Both the position numbers and the translations under genes were made by a program. 64,000 nt of DNA, taken from the NCBI GenBank assembly GCA_930367205.1, contig OV884013.1:121497827-121561826 (forward strand), written 5' to 3'. Of the stretch, positions 35,081-47,060 are shown in pieces (position 1 is the stretch's first letter; each line of letters starts with the position of its first letter). The notes beneath the pieces are model-generated. The model did no database searches, was not told the DNA's origin, and saw only the letters and a list, made by a program, of their open reading frames with translations. This DNA comes from Acanthosoma haemorrhoidale (Eukaryota; Arthropoda; Insecta; Hemiptera; Acanthosomatidae).

Positions 35081-36380
35081 GTGTTGAAAGAGCTCTTCTG
35101 CAGACTAGGGTTTGTGGGTGTGGTCTTAGTTACGGTCCGCAACTATAGATCCCCAAACGATTTACTGACAAAATTCACCGATAGCGATAGCGATTCTTCG
35201 CCGGAAAGTGGAGATCACCCAGCCGACTACCTCCCGATCAGTCTGCTACCACAGATGGGGAAAATCTTTGAGAAAATTCTTTTGAATTATCTCAAAGATT
35301 ACTGCTCGGAAAATGATATCATTCCGCCAGAGCAGACTGGATTCCAATCCAGTATGAGCGCAGAGCACCCCCTTCTGAAGGTGCAGTCAGAAGCTAGCCA
35401 TAACATGAATAGAAACATAGCCACGGCTATGATTTCCATTGATTGCACCCAAGCGTTCGATTCGGTGTCTCATGGGACACTGTGTCAAATGCTCTACGAC
35501 CGGGAATGCCCGGAACAACTATATTCAATTCTGGCTAGCTTCCTGAAAAACAAATCGTTGCGGGTGCGGGTGGGTGATAGCTTCTCCGAAGCTGTGCCAC
35601 TGACCTGTGGAATACCCAAAGGAGCCGTCTTATCCCCTGTACTATTCAACGTATACACGTCTGAGATTGTCGGATCCCGTTACAAAAATACCACAGTTAC
35701 TGCTTTCGCAGATGACATAGCGGTGTACAGTAGCAGCATGAGTGCCAAGGTAGCTCTAAGACAGGCTGAAGTAGCCTGTAACCAGATCAGTGAGAGATTG
35801 GGGAGACTCAATATCTCTGTAAACGCGGGTAAGACTGACTGCGTAATTTTCTCTTTCCAAAAGGGAAAAAGCCCACTACCTACTAGCTACATAGTAGGAA
35901 CGGAGAAAAATTCACCAGCCAACAACCTAGTATATCTGGGAATAAAAATGGACAGACACCTCCGTTTTAGTAACCATTTTGTGAGGAAGTTGAAGCAAAC
36001 CCGCACGAAGTCTTACCGGCTCACGCATTTATTGACTTCCCCCAATCTATCACTGCGTCTAAAGCTATTGATTTACAAGAGTGTACTCAGGCCTGATCTG
36101 CTGTATGGTGCATCGCCTTTTCGTCATCTGATGTATACGACAGCTCGGTGACTCCAACAATTCTAAAACGGTATAAGTGATCAGACATACTTCATTCGAG
36201 CAGCGGATCAACAGTAAGCTTCACGAGATCTTTGAGCTGCCTACGGTGGATGAATTCATCCAATGTAGACATATCAAATTTTTCGACTCACTACAGTACT
36301 TGACAAATCCGGTGTTTAACACGATAACCCCCGCTCCGTTCCCCTATCGATGGCAGGAACGCTTTAGTCTTAGGTTATAG
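35081..36380 (+). pseudogene. Reverse transcriptase (ORF2), jockey clade, broken
   Basis: Encodes the enzyme that copies the element RNA into the target by target-primed reverse transcription. A 356-residue frame opens at a GTG (35081), so the true start is unknown. From residue 47 it matches the family: DYLPISLLPQMGKIFEK, then motif A (SIDCTQAFDSVS, residues 119-130), motif B (CGIPKGAVLSPVLFN, 176-190) and motif C (AFADDIAVY, 208-216) with both Asp present. The thumb region YLGIKMDRHL and LLIYKSVLRPDLLYG follows. The frame stops at about 36151. After a small gap and frame change it resumes (LHEIFELPTVDEF, FNTITPAPFPYRW) to a stop at 36380. Endonuclease sequence is missing. Residues 20-46, rich in Asp and Ser, may come from elsewhere in the element. 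Confidence 0.88.
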
Positions 36381-36620
36381 TTATAGGTTTAGTTTTTAGT
36401 TTTTTCGCGGTTGTAAGCTGAAGGTGAGCCTCATCACCCAGTATATTGTATATATGTTATTTGACCTTTTAACTTCAAAACGATATTGTAAAGTGTAATT
36501 CTACCCTCCTTCGAATGCATCTGCGTATGCAGCAAGAGGAGAAAAATGTAAATATTTGTTCGCTGATTTTGTTCATTTTGTTCACATATTGTATAATAAA
36601 TGTTATGGGGGAAAAAATCC
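35081..36620 (+). mobile_element. J1 jockey-like retrotransposon, best copy
   Basis: The longest J element in the window. It has a reverse-transcriptase region, the C-terminal end of ORF2, and a 3' UTR ending near 36620 (TGTATAATAAATGTTATGG). The 3' UTR shares AATGCATCTGCGTATGCAGC and GATTTTGTTCATTTTGTTCA-like blocks with tails at 42.3 and 48.4 kb. The left border is uncertain: no J copy in the window extends further left. Confidence 0.8.
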
Positions 36621-37322
36621 GAGTGTAAAATTTGTTCTCTACTAGTTGTATTATAATAGTATTACTAGTTGCTCCCTAGTTATTCACTATCGTAAGGGCG
36701 TGCAGTGGAAATCAGTGGGGTTACTTAAACATAACAATTCCAATGCATGGCGTATGCCTGTATTCACAAGTAAAGCCTACCAGATTAAGAAGGCTGTAAG
36801 TACGAAAGTCCTGTCTGTGTGCCGGCAAGCAGCGATAAATAGCCAACTGGCAGGACGCAGGCCGGCGTGGCCACGAGCGTGCAATTAGCCAACGATGGAA
36901 GGCAGGAAGAGCACGCCAAGCGCACCCTCTAACTAACTGCGGACCTAAACTGTTAGTTCGCTCTGTGATTCATAGAGCTGGGTATCTGTGTAGGAGTCTC
37001 GTGTTTACGAGGGTAGTCTTCGCCACGCGCCTCTCCGTCAGAGAAAATAGAACTCTCATCTCCTTTTACAACTTTCGAATAACTCTCAAATGACGGCAGG
37101 AGATAATTAAAAGCAGGTATTTTTTCTTAAACGAATAAAACTTTTTCTATGACTATCATCACAGGAATAATCACTTGAGAGAGTCATATGACCACGTGGA
37201 AAATTATTCGTCGGGTTTGTGTAGCGCTGTCTGTCGAGCATCCTTGGCAATCAAAAATTCCTTTCGTTCATTTTTCAACATAAGAAATCATTACATCAAT
37301 AATTTCTAATCAATAATAATTC
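36621..37322. other. No recognised gene; GC-richer patch
   Basis: The stretch 36780-37030 is GC-richer, with an 80-codon open frame (36646-36888) and no recognised motif. Not shared with other parts of the window. Confidence 0.35.
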
Positions 37323-37549
37323 TTATCCAGTGACGCGGCTGACAAAGGAGCGTGGGGGTCTTCCCAAGACTCCGCTTCCTCTCACGCGAGGGAGGTGACA
37401 ACCATGTGAACTTGGGGGGCCTCTGGGCTGTTTGTATATAGTATGAATGAGCGAGTGAATGAAAATTGTAAACTGAATGAGATCATTTATCACAATTACT
37501 TATAGCCCAATCAGGCAGATTGCAATTTTATCATAATAAAGTTGTTGTT
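37323..37549 (+). mobile_element. Family K 3' UTR fragment
   Basis: Plus-strand K tail of about 230 bp starting at TTATCCAGTGACGCGGCTGA, with CGAGGGAGGTGACAACCATG and CTCTGGGCTGTTTGTATATA. It ends at CATAATAAAGTTGTTGTTAA. No ORF2 sequence is included. Confidence 0.85.
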
Positions 37550-37902
37550 AATCTGTAATAACTTCTTTTATGAACATGAAAATTGTATTCTTTTATTCAG
37601 ACTTAAACGAAAACAAGTAAAAAGTCGAGGCATAGTAAAATTCCCGTTTTGACAACCGTAGTGCCTTTTTTGACGGGAAGAAACTATTGAAATCGGCAGA
37701 CACGTCATTAAATACACACTATGTTTGCCCTTCAAAATTCATTTTTTTTTTGCTTTTTATTATTTTGTACAGCTTGTCAGGCTCAAAACATATCAAATTT
37801 GTTTTTAAAAATTCCCAGAGAACGGCCGAAATTCAAGTACAGCTGTAACAGGAGAGTTATTTTATTCGATAATAATCAAAATCAATTAAAAGTTATGTTA
37901 TA
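37550..37902. other. No recognisable feature
   Basis: AT-rich spacer between the K tail and dMar copy 5. The short open frame at 37721-37903 has no recognised domain. Confidence 0.35.
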
Positions 37903-38718
37903 AAGGGTGTCCCAGAATTAACGCAAGATTTGATTTAAATAGAAAACACAGATTTTAGTATTTTTGTTGTTATTTTTTTATTGAATTATAAAGTAAATAG
38001 GATAGGGTTATTTATGGAATAACACATCGGGCAAATGGCCTCCACGACTTTGCTGGCACATAATCACTCTTTTGTCGAAATTTTCCATGACCATTTGGCA
38101 TAAATGTGGTTGAATTTCGTTGAGGCACGGGTGGATGTGGGCTTGTTGACATACACCTTTGACTTCAAATAACCCCATAAAAATAAATCTGAAGGTGTTA
38201 AATCACAGGATCTAGGGGCCCAATTCTGATCACCGAAACGAGAGAGTACACGACCTAGAAACGTCTCATGCAGTATTCGAATTGTTTCATGGTCTGTACG
38301 GCATGTGGCACCATCTTGTTCAAACCACATATTGGCCATATCAATATCATCCAATTTCGGCACAAAGAACTGTGTTATGAATTTTCAACAACACTCTGAT
38401 GCACTGCTTCGATATTGACATTTGAACGGCTTGTTTTTGGACGACCAAGTTTAGTGTCTCCAACTGATACAGTCTCCCTAATTTTTTCAATTAATCTCTT
38501 CACAGTTTACGAAGTCAAAACATTATTCCGACCATATTTTGTATGAAATTTTTGAACTGCGGTCACCGAATTTCGTTATTTTTGAGATAACGTTCAACAA
38601 TAAAGCTCGTTGTTCTATGGTGTAGCGCTCTATTTTTACTAACCCAAAAATGTCAGCTGTCAAATTGGTTTTTTTAAGGGTTGCCAGCACTTTACTGCAA
38701 AAATGGCGGCAAATTGAA
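37903..38718 (-). mobile_element. dMar copy 5, right end lost
   Basis: The left end is intact and follows TA (37901-37902): AAGGGTGTCCCAGAATTAAC. This is the cleanest left end in the window. The C-terminal transposase piece (38064-38363, minus) reads KLDDIDMANMWFEQDGATC, then RSCDLTPSDLFLWGYLKSKV. The shared deletion junction is near 38375-38380. The N-terminal piece lies at 38400-38640. The right end stops after AATGGCGGCAAATTGAA near 38718 without the inverted repeat. Confidence 0.88.
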
Positions 38719-39313
38719 CGCTAGGTGAATTTTTTTTTTTTATCAAATGCTGACTGTGTACCACTTCAAATTGTGATATTCTGTATTGTTAAAATGGGAT
38801 GAAAAATATCGATAGAGTGTGGTGAGCGATTTCCCAAAAGCGCTCACTGCACCCTCCCCCCCCCTTAGCCGGGAAAACTTGGTTAAGCCGGGATGAAAAT
38901 GGAGGCAGATGGCGAAGCCTGTGAACTTGTCAAGTACAAAGGGCCTCTTAGGCGGGCAAAGGCATCAAGTACCTCCAGCTCATCCCTCCCGCAACTCACT
39001 TAGGCCTCCTCGCTCATCCGGGTTAGTCTGCTTAGGATGTTCATCCGAGGGTAGCGAATAGGTGAATAATCCCTGTCTCATAATAAGGATATCGCTACTT
39101 GTTCCTTCATTTATTTTTTTTTTTTTTAAATCCTACCTTGTCTGTTAGGTCCAATAGTCCCTTCTTCTGATGATACATTTGTAGTGGACCGGTGAGTCCA
39201 CTGAAGACCTAGGTACAGATCCGAACACCAATTGCAAATTCGCCTCATTAATTTTGTTACATCGATTTGAAGTGTTTGTTTTCTTAAAAAAATTTTTTTT
39301 TTTATATTATATG
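38719..39313. other. No recognisable feature
   Basis: Mixed composition with a run of C near 38858. No gene supported. Confidence 0.35.
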
Positions 39314-39910
39314 CTTTATTGTGCTAAAATTACAATCTGCCTTACTAGGCAATAAGTAATTAAGATAAATGTTCTCATTCATACAATATTAACAAAAAGC
39401 CCAGAGGCCTCCCAAAGCCACATGTTTGTCACCTCCCTCGCATGCGAAACAGGAAGCAGAGTCGTGGTAAGTCCCCCACGCTCGTCCGTTAGCCGCGTCA
39501 CCGGATACTAGCCAGCAGAGGCTGACCAAGAGCGCGAGAGTCACAGACGCTCAGGATATGATTGGAGTAACTGGCCATTGCCAGGACTCGCACTGTCACG
39601 TATTTATAGCAGGTCACGAGGCCACTGCCGTTTTAATCTTTGAGGAGGATTATAGGGATGAGTTACGCAGTACAATGACTGTGTTACGGGATTAGGATGG
39701 TTGGATAGGCGACTATGGAATTTCATATACTTGGAAGGAATGAGTTCAAGAATGTAGGGTATGATAAGATCGTTATGAAGGGTTTTGTTGCTGACGTAAT
39801 AAGGGGCATTTACTATTGTTCTCAGGACTTTTGATTGAAAGGATTGGATACGCTTGATGGTTGACTTTTTTGCTGTCCTCCATAGTTCTATTCCGTATGT
39901 CCAGATTGAC
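39314..39910 (-). mobile_element. Family K retrotransposon, 5'-truncated
   Basis: Minus-strand K copy of about 600 bp. The ORF2 C-terminus is open at 39604-39942: KKSTIKRIQSFQSKVLRTIV, NAPYYVSNKTLHNDL, IPYILELIPSKYMKFHS, then HPYNPPQRLKRQWPRDLL and a proper stop. This copy gives the clearest view of the ORF2 end. The upstream codons (left of YGIELW) are not family sequence, so truncation lies near 39910. The 3' UTR ends at AGCACAATAAAGC. Confidence 0.9.
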
Positions 39911-42296
39911 AGAAATTTAGAAGAATTCCATTCCTCTTCCAACCTGATTGCATTGTTTATAAAAGCACACTATATAAAAACGAAAATAACATAAAATCAA
40001 TAAGACTAAAATCCATTAATTTTGAAAAGTGTCTCACATATCCGTGTTTGTGCTGGAGAGAATTGGCTTCGACCAACATATTCAAATAGCATTTAGAAAC
40101 AAACTATTAGAATAGGTGCATATTGTAGAGTACTTCGACGTTCATCTAGATCCCAGATTTTATTTAATTAACCTCTTATTTGTAGTTTTCAACTTTTTTT
40201 AAAGGTTTCAGAACAAGGTGAGTCGCTCTCAAGATGAATAGTTACGCAAGGATGAGACAATTTCGTCAAGAAATGTGTTACTTTTTATCACTGAACTCGA
40301 ACAGTGAAGATCTATAGGGACTATGATGAGGGAAATATTTTATTATATTCAATTGCTAACAATTGAGAGTGAGTGACTGTAATATCGTGGGAGAAACTTT
40401 CGACAGTTGTGACTGAGACTGAGAAGACCAATAACCACTGGCCGGTCCTGCGGTGGTCCTCACCTGTGTCCAGGTGTGAGAGGCAGAGGTTTTCCCAGCG
40501 TCTTCCCTTCCAGTAGCACCGCCTACCGCGTAATATAACAAGAACTGTCCCAGGAGATGGTTACAGCCCACAAGTCCTCAGGGATTGGAGCGCCCCGAGG
40601 GATAAACTCCCGAACCTGGATCAGGTTTATATTCGCTTTGGGATATGTGTATTTCCTCATTTGGTTCTCCTTATATGTCCTATCTCTGTGTAGGATTTCC
40701 TAAAAAAGAAGCAAATACTTTGTAAAATATGGATTATTTTGAATTTCTGCTTTATTAAATACTTTTATTTTCTGAGTTAATCGTTCCAATCCAGGTTTTT
40801 AGTTGTTTTTTTTTAGGATAAAGTCATTTTTTTTAGGGGAATCGCAGTTCCATAGATTTTTTATTTATGCTGCTGATACTTCGGTCTGTGGCTTGAAACA
40901 TCGAGAGTTTTCTTTGGTTTAAGTACAGAACATATCGGGTTTGAGGTGTGGAATATTATGTACGTATCAAAATGACTTGCGTAATCAAACGTACTTACCT
41001 AATTGAAATACTCCTGGCTCTAGGTAAATAGCCTTATCCAAGAAAATTTGTTGATTTCGTTGTGGCATTCAACTTTAATTAAAATTTTTAGCTTCTTTTA
41101 GCACTAGAGGAAAAACTCCTGACCATTTGTTTGGTTGTATGGTCCCATGTGAGTCTTGCTGAGCTCGGCTTATCTCATGTGTTCCTAAGCCACATTCATT
41201 CTCCGTTTGACTAAATGGTTGGAAACGATATTTGGCTAACAAATACCTAAATCAAAATACTACAGAAAAAATGAAAACGTTTTTAGACAATTTGATTGAC
41301 TGATGATATCAGTAATGCTACTTGTATGTCAGTGCATTAGTCTATTAATTTTGATTTATCAAATATGTTTTTAATTCTATCAATCACATTGTATTCGCTA
41401 GGTTTGGAGTAAATGTGCCTAATGAATTAAATGAAAGAAAAAAAAAACAGTTAAAAGAATTATTCATGGTCAAATTGTTACCTCAAACCCCTGGATATGA
41501 TGTGGTATAAAGGTTGTTTTGGAGATAAGGCTGTGATCATGAAGGAGGGCCAGAACCTGCTGAGTTATTCATGTAATAATTCATTAGCTATTGTATCATG
41601 CACTAGTAGTTCGCTCGGAAAAAATGTATTAGTCATATATATACACATTAAATTTGGATAAATTTATATATTTTTATATAACAAAATGGATTTTTTTAAA
41701 CAGAGATTTCACTCAGCTGTCAGAAACAAACCAGCGTTAATAAATCTGCTCTCAGAGGTGAAATTATTGAAAAATTATTTTCTAGTTTATTCATTAGTTT
41801 TCCTGGAAAAACTAGGACTGTTGCCTTAGTTACTAACCGGGGGGATACTATTAGAGAGGGGAGGGTTGTTATTCAAAATGTGGCAAACATCCTAAATCTA
41901 GATGCATAATCCTTTCTCGTCGGTCCGAACGATGGCATTATTCAACTTGATTGCTTTCATGAATAACAAACACTGTCGATAGCTCAAGTGACCCCTCGCT
42001 CGCGCTCAAATAATTCGTCACGAATATTCTCTGACGGTCCTTCGCCCTGATTAACAGTGTAAAGACATATTTTTACATTGATTAAATAAAATACGGCTGT
42101 ATTATATTTGTAAAAAGTGCTTTGAGGTGGAATAAGAGGATGTTTAATAGGAGATACAAGTAGCTTATTGTCAACCTCGACCGATTTACGATGATGCACC
42201 AGTAACGGTTCATCAAATCAACGCTCGATGAACTAACTTGCCTTGAACCGGAAGAACCGGACCCAAAGGAATTAACATAAACTCCCCCGCCAAACC
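39911..42296. other. No recognised gene; GC-richer patch at 40380-40620
   Basis: The patch 40380-40620 is GC-richer and unique in the window. No open frame has a domain. The rest is AT-rich. Confidence 0.4.
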
Positions 42297-42640
42297 CCTT
42301 TATTCAACAACATTTTTACAATTTATGATCAAAATTCAATAAACAATATTTACAATGTTCTCCTCGTGCTGCATGCGCAGATGCATTGGAAGGAGGTAAT
42401 ATTTACAAAAACAAAATTTTCTATTTGAAGTTCAAATTACAATACAATATGTACAGGACTAGGTGATGGGGCTCACCTTCCGTTTACAAATTAGGGAAAA
42501 CTTACATACTAAAACTTAAAACTAAAGCGTTCCTGCCTCGACAGCGTCCTGCCATCGATGGGGGAACGGAGCGGGGGTTATAGTGTTAAACACCGGGTTC
42601 GTCAGGTATTGCTGGGAGTCGAGGAAAATGATATGTCTAC
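42297..42640 (-). mobile_element. J1 retroelement 3' end
   Basis: Minus-strand J1 tail of about 340 bp. It shows GCTGCATGCGCAGATGCATT, the junction block GGTGATGGGGCTCACCTTCC and the ORF2 end CATCGATGGGGGAACGGAGC plus GGGTTATAGTGTTAAACACC. These match J1 at 36.3-36.6 kb and J2 at 13.0 kb. It is truncated on its 5' side at about GATATGTCTACGTTG. Confidence 0.85.
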
Positions 42641-43077
42641 GTTGAAGTCATCCTTGATAGTGTTTGTTTGTTTGCACAGATTGGCTTCGACAGATTTAAA
42701 TAGTTTTTAAGAACAAAGAATCAGACTAGGGTCCTATTGCTGAATACCTTCATGCTCAACTCCCAGATTCACTTTGATATATGCACGCTGCAAGATTATC
42801 TTTTTGTCATTCAATCATTGAATTGAAATTCTAAACATAATTCCCGGGCTAAACTAATCATTTACAGGTTGTTAGTAAAGCACATATTAACTTAAAGCTA
42901 TACCAATATACAGCAAACTTTAACAGTTTCTATCATAGTTACCAAGGTACACTGAGTGTCAAATGTTTATTAGATTCTAGCTATTTTAAAAGCCATAATT
43001 AAATCACCCAAACATATGGATTATTGTCATTGTTAATATATAATCAAGAACGATACTGTCAGTCTAGAGAGGTTATA
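42641..43077. other. No recognisable feature
   Basis: AT-rich. Nothing supported. Confidence 0.35.
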
Positions 43078-43615
43078 TTGGGTGTCCTAGAATTAACGCA
43101 AGATTCGATTTAAATAGAAAACACAGTTTTGTTGTTATTTTTTTATTGAATTATAAAGTAAATAGGATAGGGTTATTTATGGAATAACACATCGGGCAAA
43201 TGGCCTCCACGACTTTGCTGGCACATGCGCACTCTTTTGTCGAAATATTCCATGACCATTTGGCATAAATGTGGTTGAATTTCGCTAATGCAGCGTTGAA
43301 TTTCCAATTGACATTTGAACGGCTTGTTTTTGGACGACCAGTGTGTTTAGTGTCTCCAACTTGACCCAGTCTCCCTAAATTTTTCAATTAGTCTCCTAAC
43401 AGTTGATGAAGTCAAAACACTATTCCGACCATATTTTGTATGAAATTTTCGAACTGCGGCCGCCAAACTTGCATAATTTTTGAGATAGTGTTCAACAATA
43501 AAGACAGGTTGTCCTATCGTGTAACGCTCCATTTTTACTAACCCTAACCTGTCAGCTGTCAAATTGTTTTTTTTTTAGGATTACCAGCACTTTACTGCAC
43601 AAATGGCGGCAAATT
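43078..43615 (-). mobile_element. dMar copy 6, strongly deleted
   Basis: The left end follows TA (43076-43077) with TTGGGTGTCCTAGAATTAAC. The N-terminal transposase part is open at 43347-43562 (minus): MERYTIGQPVFIVEHYLKNY, then RNSVLTSSTVRRLIEKFRET. A private deletion near 43300 removes most of the C-terminal half and the shared junction region, leaving only MVMEYF-like codons and the end. The right end is lost after AATGGCGGCAAATTT at 43615. Confidence 0.88.
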
Positions 43616-43867
43616 TTATATTAGCATAAGATTATTATTTTTATGTATATATATATTAAATAAATAGATTTGATTTGAACGGATTAAAGTAGATAATGTC
43701 GTTGCTTATAGCCATTGGTACTGATAAAACTTTTTTCCTTAACTCTCAAATTATTATTTTTTAAATCTAAAATGAATTATATTTTATATTAATGAAGGGC
43801 TCACCTTCAAATTACAAAAGAGACTTACAAGCTCTGATAATACATGTAATAATTGTTTTTTTTTATT
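43616..43867. other. No recognisable feature
   Basis: Short AT-rich spacer with a small TA run near 43645. Confidence 0.3.
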
Positions 43868-44340
43868 AACAACTTTACTATGAGACAATTACAATCTGCG
43901 TGATTGGGCTATAAGTAATTGTGATAAATTAACTCATTTATACCAATTTACAATTTTCATTCACTCGCTCATTCATACAATATCTACAAACAGCCCAGAG
44001 CCCTCTCAAATCCACATGGTTGTCACCTCCCTCGCATTCAAGAGAGAAAATCTGAGCCTTGGGAAGCAACGCTCCTCCGTTGCCACGTCACTGGATAAAA
44101 GCCAGTGTAGACTGAAGAATAGCGCGAGAGCCACAGACGCTCAGGACATGATTGAAGAAACTGTCTATTGCCAGGACTCCCATTGTTACGCATCTATAGC
44201 AGGTCAACAGGCCACTGCCGCTTTAGTCTCAGAGGAGGATTATAGGGATGAGTGGTGCAGTGCAATGACTGTGCTAGGGAATTAGGGTGGTTGGATAGGT
44301 TACTATGGAATTTTATGAACTTGGAAGGGATGAGTTCAAA
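43868..44340 (-). mobile_element. Family K retrotransposon 3' part
   Basis: Minus-strand K copy of about 470 bp. It contains the full 3' UTR (AACAACTTTACTATGAGACA at its 3' end on the plus strand) and the last ORF2 codons, truncated at the ELIPSKFIKF region. The open frame on the plus strand (44016-44285) is a shadow, also seen in other K copies. Confidence 0.85.
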
Positions 44341-44380
44341 TAACTATTTATAAAGAAAATTAAAAATGATTTATTCATAC

Positions 44381-44530
44381 TTTTTTTTTTTTTTTTTTTT
44401 TTATTTCAAAACCTCAATAAAATAATACAATGTACAGAAAATAAATAATAAAATAATTAATTGGATTACATATTTCTCCTCTTTCTGCATTTACATGCAT
44501 TTGGCGGAGTGCATAATATAATAAAATTTT
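44381..44530 (-). mobile_element. J2 retroelement tail with target duplication
   Basis: A 150-bp minus-strand insertion that begins with 22 T (a sense-strand poly(A)) and continues with the J2 3' UTR (TTCAAAACCTCAATAAAATA, CATTTACATGCATTTGGCGG, GAGTGCATAA) as at 12.69-12.80 kb. Flanks are TATTCATAC on the left (44372-44380) and TATTTCATAC on the right (44531-44540), differing by one T. Confidence 0.85.
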
Positions 44531-44540
44531 TATTTCATAC

Positions 44541-46252
44541 TATAGGTAAGCACTATTATCTATAAAGCTGAGGATCCAACGTGTTCGGGCTATTGTGAAT
44601 GAAATAAAGATTGTAGGACTAGGTTTTGCTAATGGACATGTGTGGTTTGACTATCATACATGGTTAAGGGATTAACCAGGAGACAGATAAGGCGGACTGT
44701 GGACTACTCTCACCAGACAACCAGCGACAAAGTGCTCAGGCAAACAGCTTCCTCGATCTAGCCAGTCTACAGCTTATCGGATTATAGCGAATTGATGAAT
44801 ACATTATTTATTCATGGATATATCGGATTTATTATATCGGCATAATCTCCGCTGTTTTGTTACGTAGTTTTATAATTAACGCTGACACGGCACAAAATGA
44901 CTCATATAAAACTAGAATTTTAATAGAAAACGTTTTTTATTACTGAATATTCTTCTAATAACGATAATGATGACCTAACGAGTAATCAATTAATAAACAC
45001 ATTTTATTCTCAACTGTAGCTAAAGTAATTTTGTACAGTAATTTTTTTTTCATTTGGTGGACTGCACAGATTTTATAAAGGATAGGTTAATTAAGGTGGT
45101 GTTAATAACATTAACAAAACATATTTTATACACATAATGTATTTCTTTGAAGAAGTAGACTTGTAAATATAACTGTATAATACATCATCAAACATTTATC
45201 CGTTATATATCATTAAATAAATAAAAATATATATAAATTGACTGATTATCATATGCTAATGCGCAATGCATCTAGCCTTAAAACATAACATGTCAATGCT
45301 AGATTATACTCTAAGCTGTTATGTCTAGATTATTTATCTATGTTAGAAACATTTTGAAGTAATAGATTCTTGTTTACATGTTTACATCTATGTTCAGTAT
45401 TTAATTTCATTAAAAAAAATGAAATGTTGAGCAGCCTTTAAGCCGTTCATCCAATGAGGAAAAAAGATAAAATAAACTTAGGATATGGGCATAAAAGCTA
45501 TTCCGAGCTAGGTCAGGGAATGAACCAATAAAGCAGAGTTATTTTTTAATTTATTTTCTGAAGAAATATTTACAACAAAGCCTTTTTGATATTTCTATGG
45601 TTAACTGCTTATATCACATTTATCTATAAAGTCTGTGGTTAAAATATTTGGTATAAAATGAGCTTTGGATACTTGATGGGCCTTACAGTAGTTAAGTGTG
45701 TGTAAGGTTGTTTAAAGTTTGCTGATCTTGGTTATGACTGGCTCCATTTAGGCTTCACTAACAAGTTGAGTTTAGTGTGATTATTAAACTGAGAATAAAT
45801 GGAAAATGGATGCATATAGCTGATTTTCCGGTTGTGCGTCTATAATTTATATGTCGTGTGAAAGTATATACCTTATATACGTGTAGATATGTATATATAG
45901 ATAGAGCGGCGCTCATACACCCAGGTCATGGAGAAGACTTTAACGAGATAAAACACGTCAATGAAGACCTATCGTGTATTAGTCTCACTTCATTCCATGT
46001 CTTCAACGTGAATGGTACCACAACGTATACGTTCAGATAACTGTGTCTACGTCTTTGTCAACGTTGCAATGTTATCTCGGGCTCATTCAGTTGCGAATTC
46101 ACTGTTTATTAGTCTGTCACCGTTCTCCTATGATAATAGGTTGAGATATTGTCAGTAAGGCTGAATATCGAAACACTAACTCCCTCCGTATCCCCACAAC
46201 AAAGAAACTTTACGACAATATTAAAAATCTAAATAACCCATTATTTTATGCT
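44541..46252. other. No recognisable gene
   Basis: Very AT-rich. A 60-codon open frame at 45858-46040 has no motif. Confidence 0.4.
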
Positions 46253-47009
46253 TTCGGGAAGACCGACTGCGTAATATTCTCCCTCCAAAAAGGGAAAAAA
46301 GCCTTGCCAAAATCGTATAGTATAGGATGGCAAGAGGACTCACCAGATTTCTCAATGCACTATCTGGGTATAAAAATGGATAGGCATCTCCATTTCTCTA
46401 CTCATTTTAGTAATAAAATAGAAAAAGTACGACACAGGTCTTACCGGCTATCGCACTTGCTAACTTCACACAACCTGTCGCTTCGTCTCAAACTGATGAT
46501 CTATAAATGTATCGCCCCGCTATTTACTCACTTGACTGACAATACAGCCAAATGTCTCCAAAACTTCCAGAATGGGATAATGCGAAAAGTGGTCAGAAAT
46601 ACCTGTCTTGAGAGGTTAAAGAACGCTGACCTGCACCCGTTGCTTGGTGTGCCGTCGGTGAGTTCATCCACCGGAGACACATTAAGTTTTTTGACTCGTG
46701 GCAGCACCTAACCAATACAGTGTTCAACACTATGAACCCACCACTCCTCCCGCATCGATGGCAACAGACTGTCGGGGAAAATTTAGGTTAAGAATTAGTA
46801 TGTAAGTTAGTTGCAAGTTTGATAAAAAAGTGAGCCCCATCACCTTTATTAGAGTCAGTTCAGTTATGTATAATGTTTATCATTAACTTGTTTATTCCAT
46901 TATATAATTTTTATAAAATAACAAAACCTGTATAATAATCTGTAAATAGATTCGCCTCAGGATCTATAATTGTATATAATTATCTGTAAATTTAAAGGGG
47001 CTATGAAAT
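46253..47009 (+). mobile_element. J3 retrotransposon, ORF2 C-terminus and 3' UTR
   Basis: Plus-strand copy, 5'-truncated at KTDCVIFSLQKGKKALPKSY (about 46255), i.e. just after reverse-transcriptase motif D. The frame 46304-46711 continues HYLGIKMDRHLHFSTHF, then RSYRLSHLLTSHNLSLRLKL, with an in-frame deletion of about nine codons between IYKC and APLFTHL compared with J1. After a frameshift near 46665 the ORF2 end is FFDSWQHLTNTVFNTMNPPL and RWQQTVGENLG. The 3' UTR starts at GTGAGCCCCATCACCTTTAT and ends CTATGAAA, directly followed by a dMar fragment. J3 relates to J1 at the protein level but has its own 3' UTR. Confidence 0.88.
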
Positions 47010-47060
47010 GGCAAATGGCCTCCACGACTTTGCTGGCACATACGCAATCTTTTGTAGAAT
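47010..47060 (-). mobile_element. 50-bp dMar fragment
   Basis: The sequence GCAAATGGCCTCCACGACTT plus TGCTGGCACATACGCA matches the C-terminal transposase region of dMar (MCQQSRGGHLP in the other strand). It abuts the J3 3' end without spacer. Confidence 0.8.
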
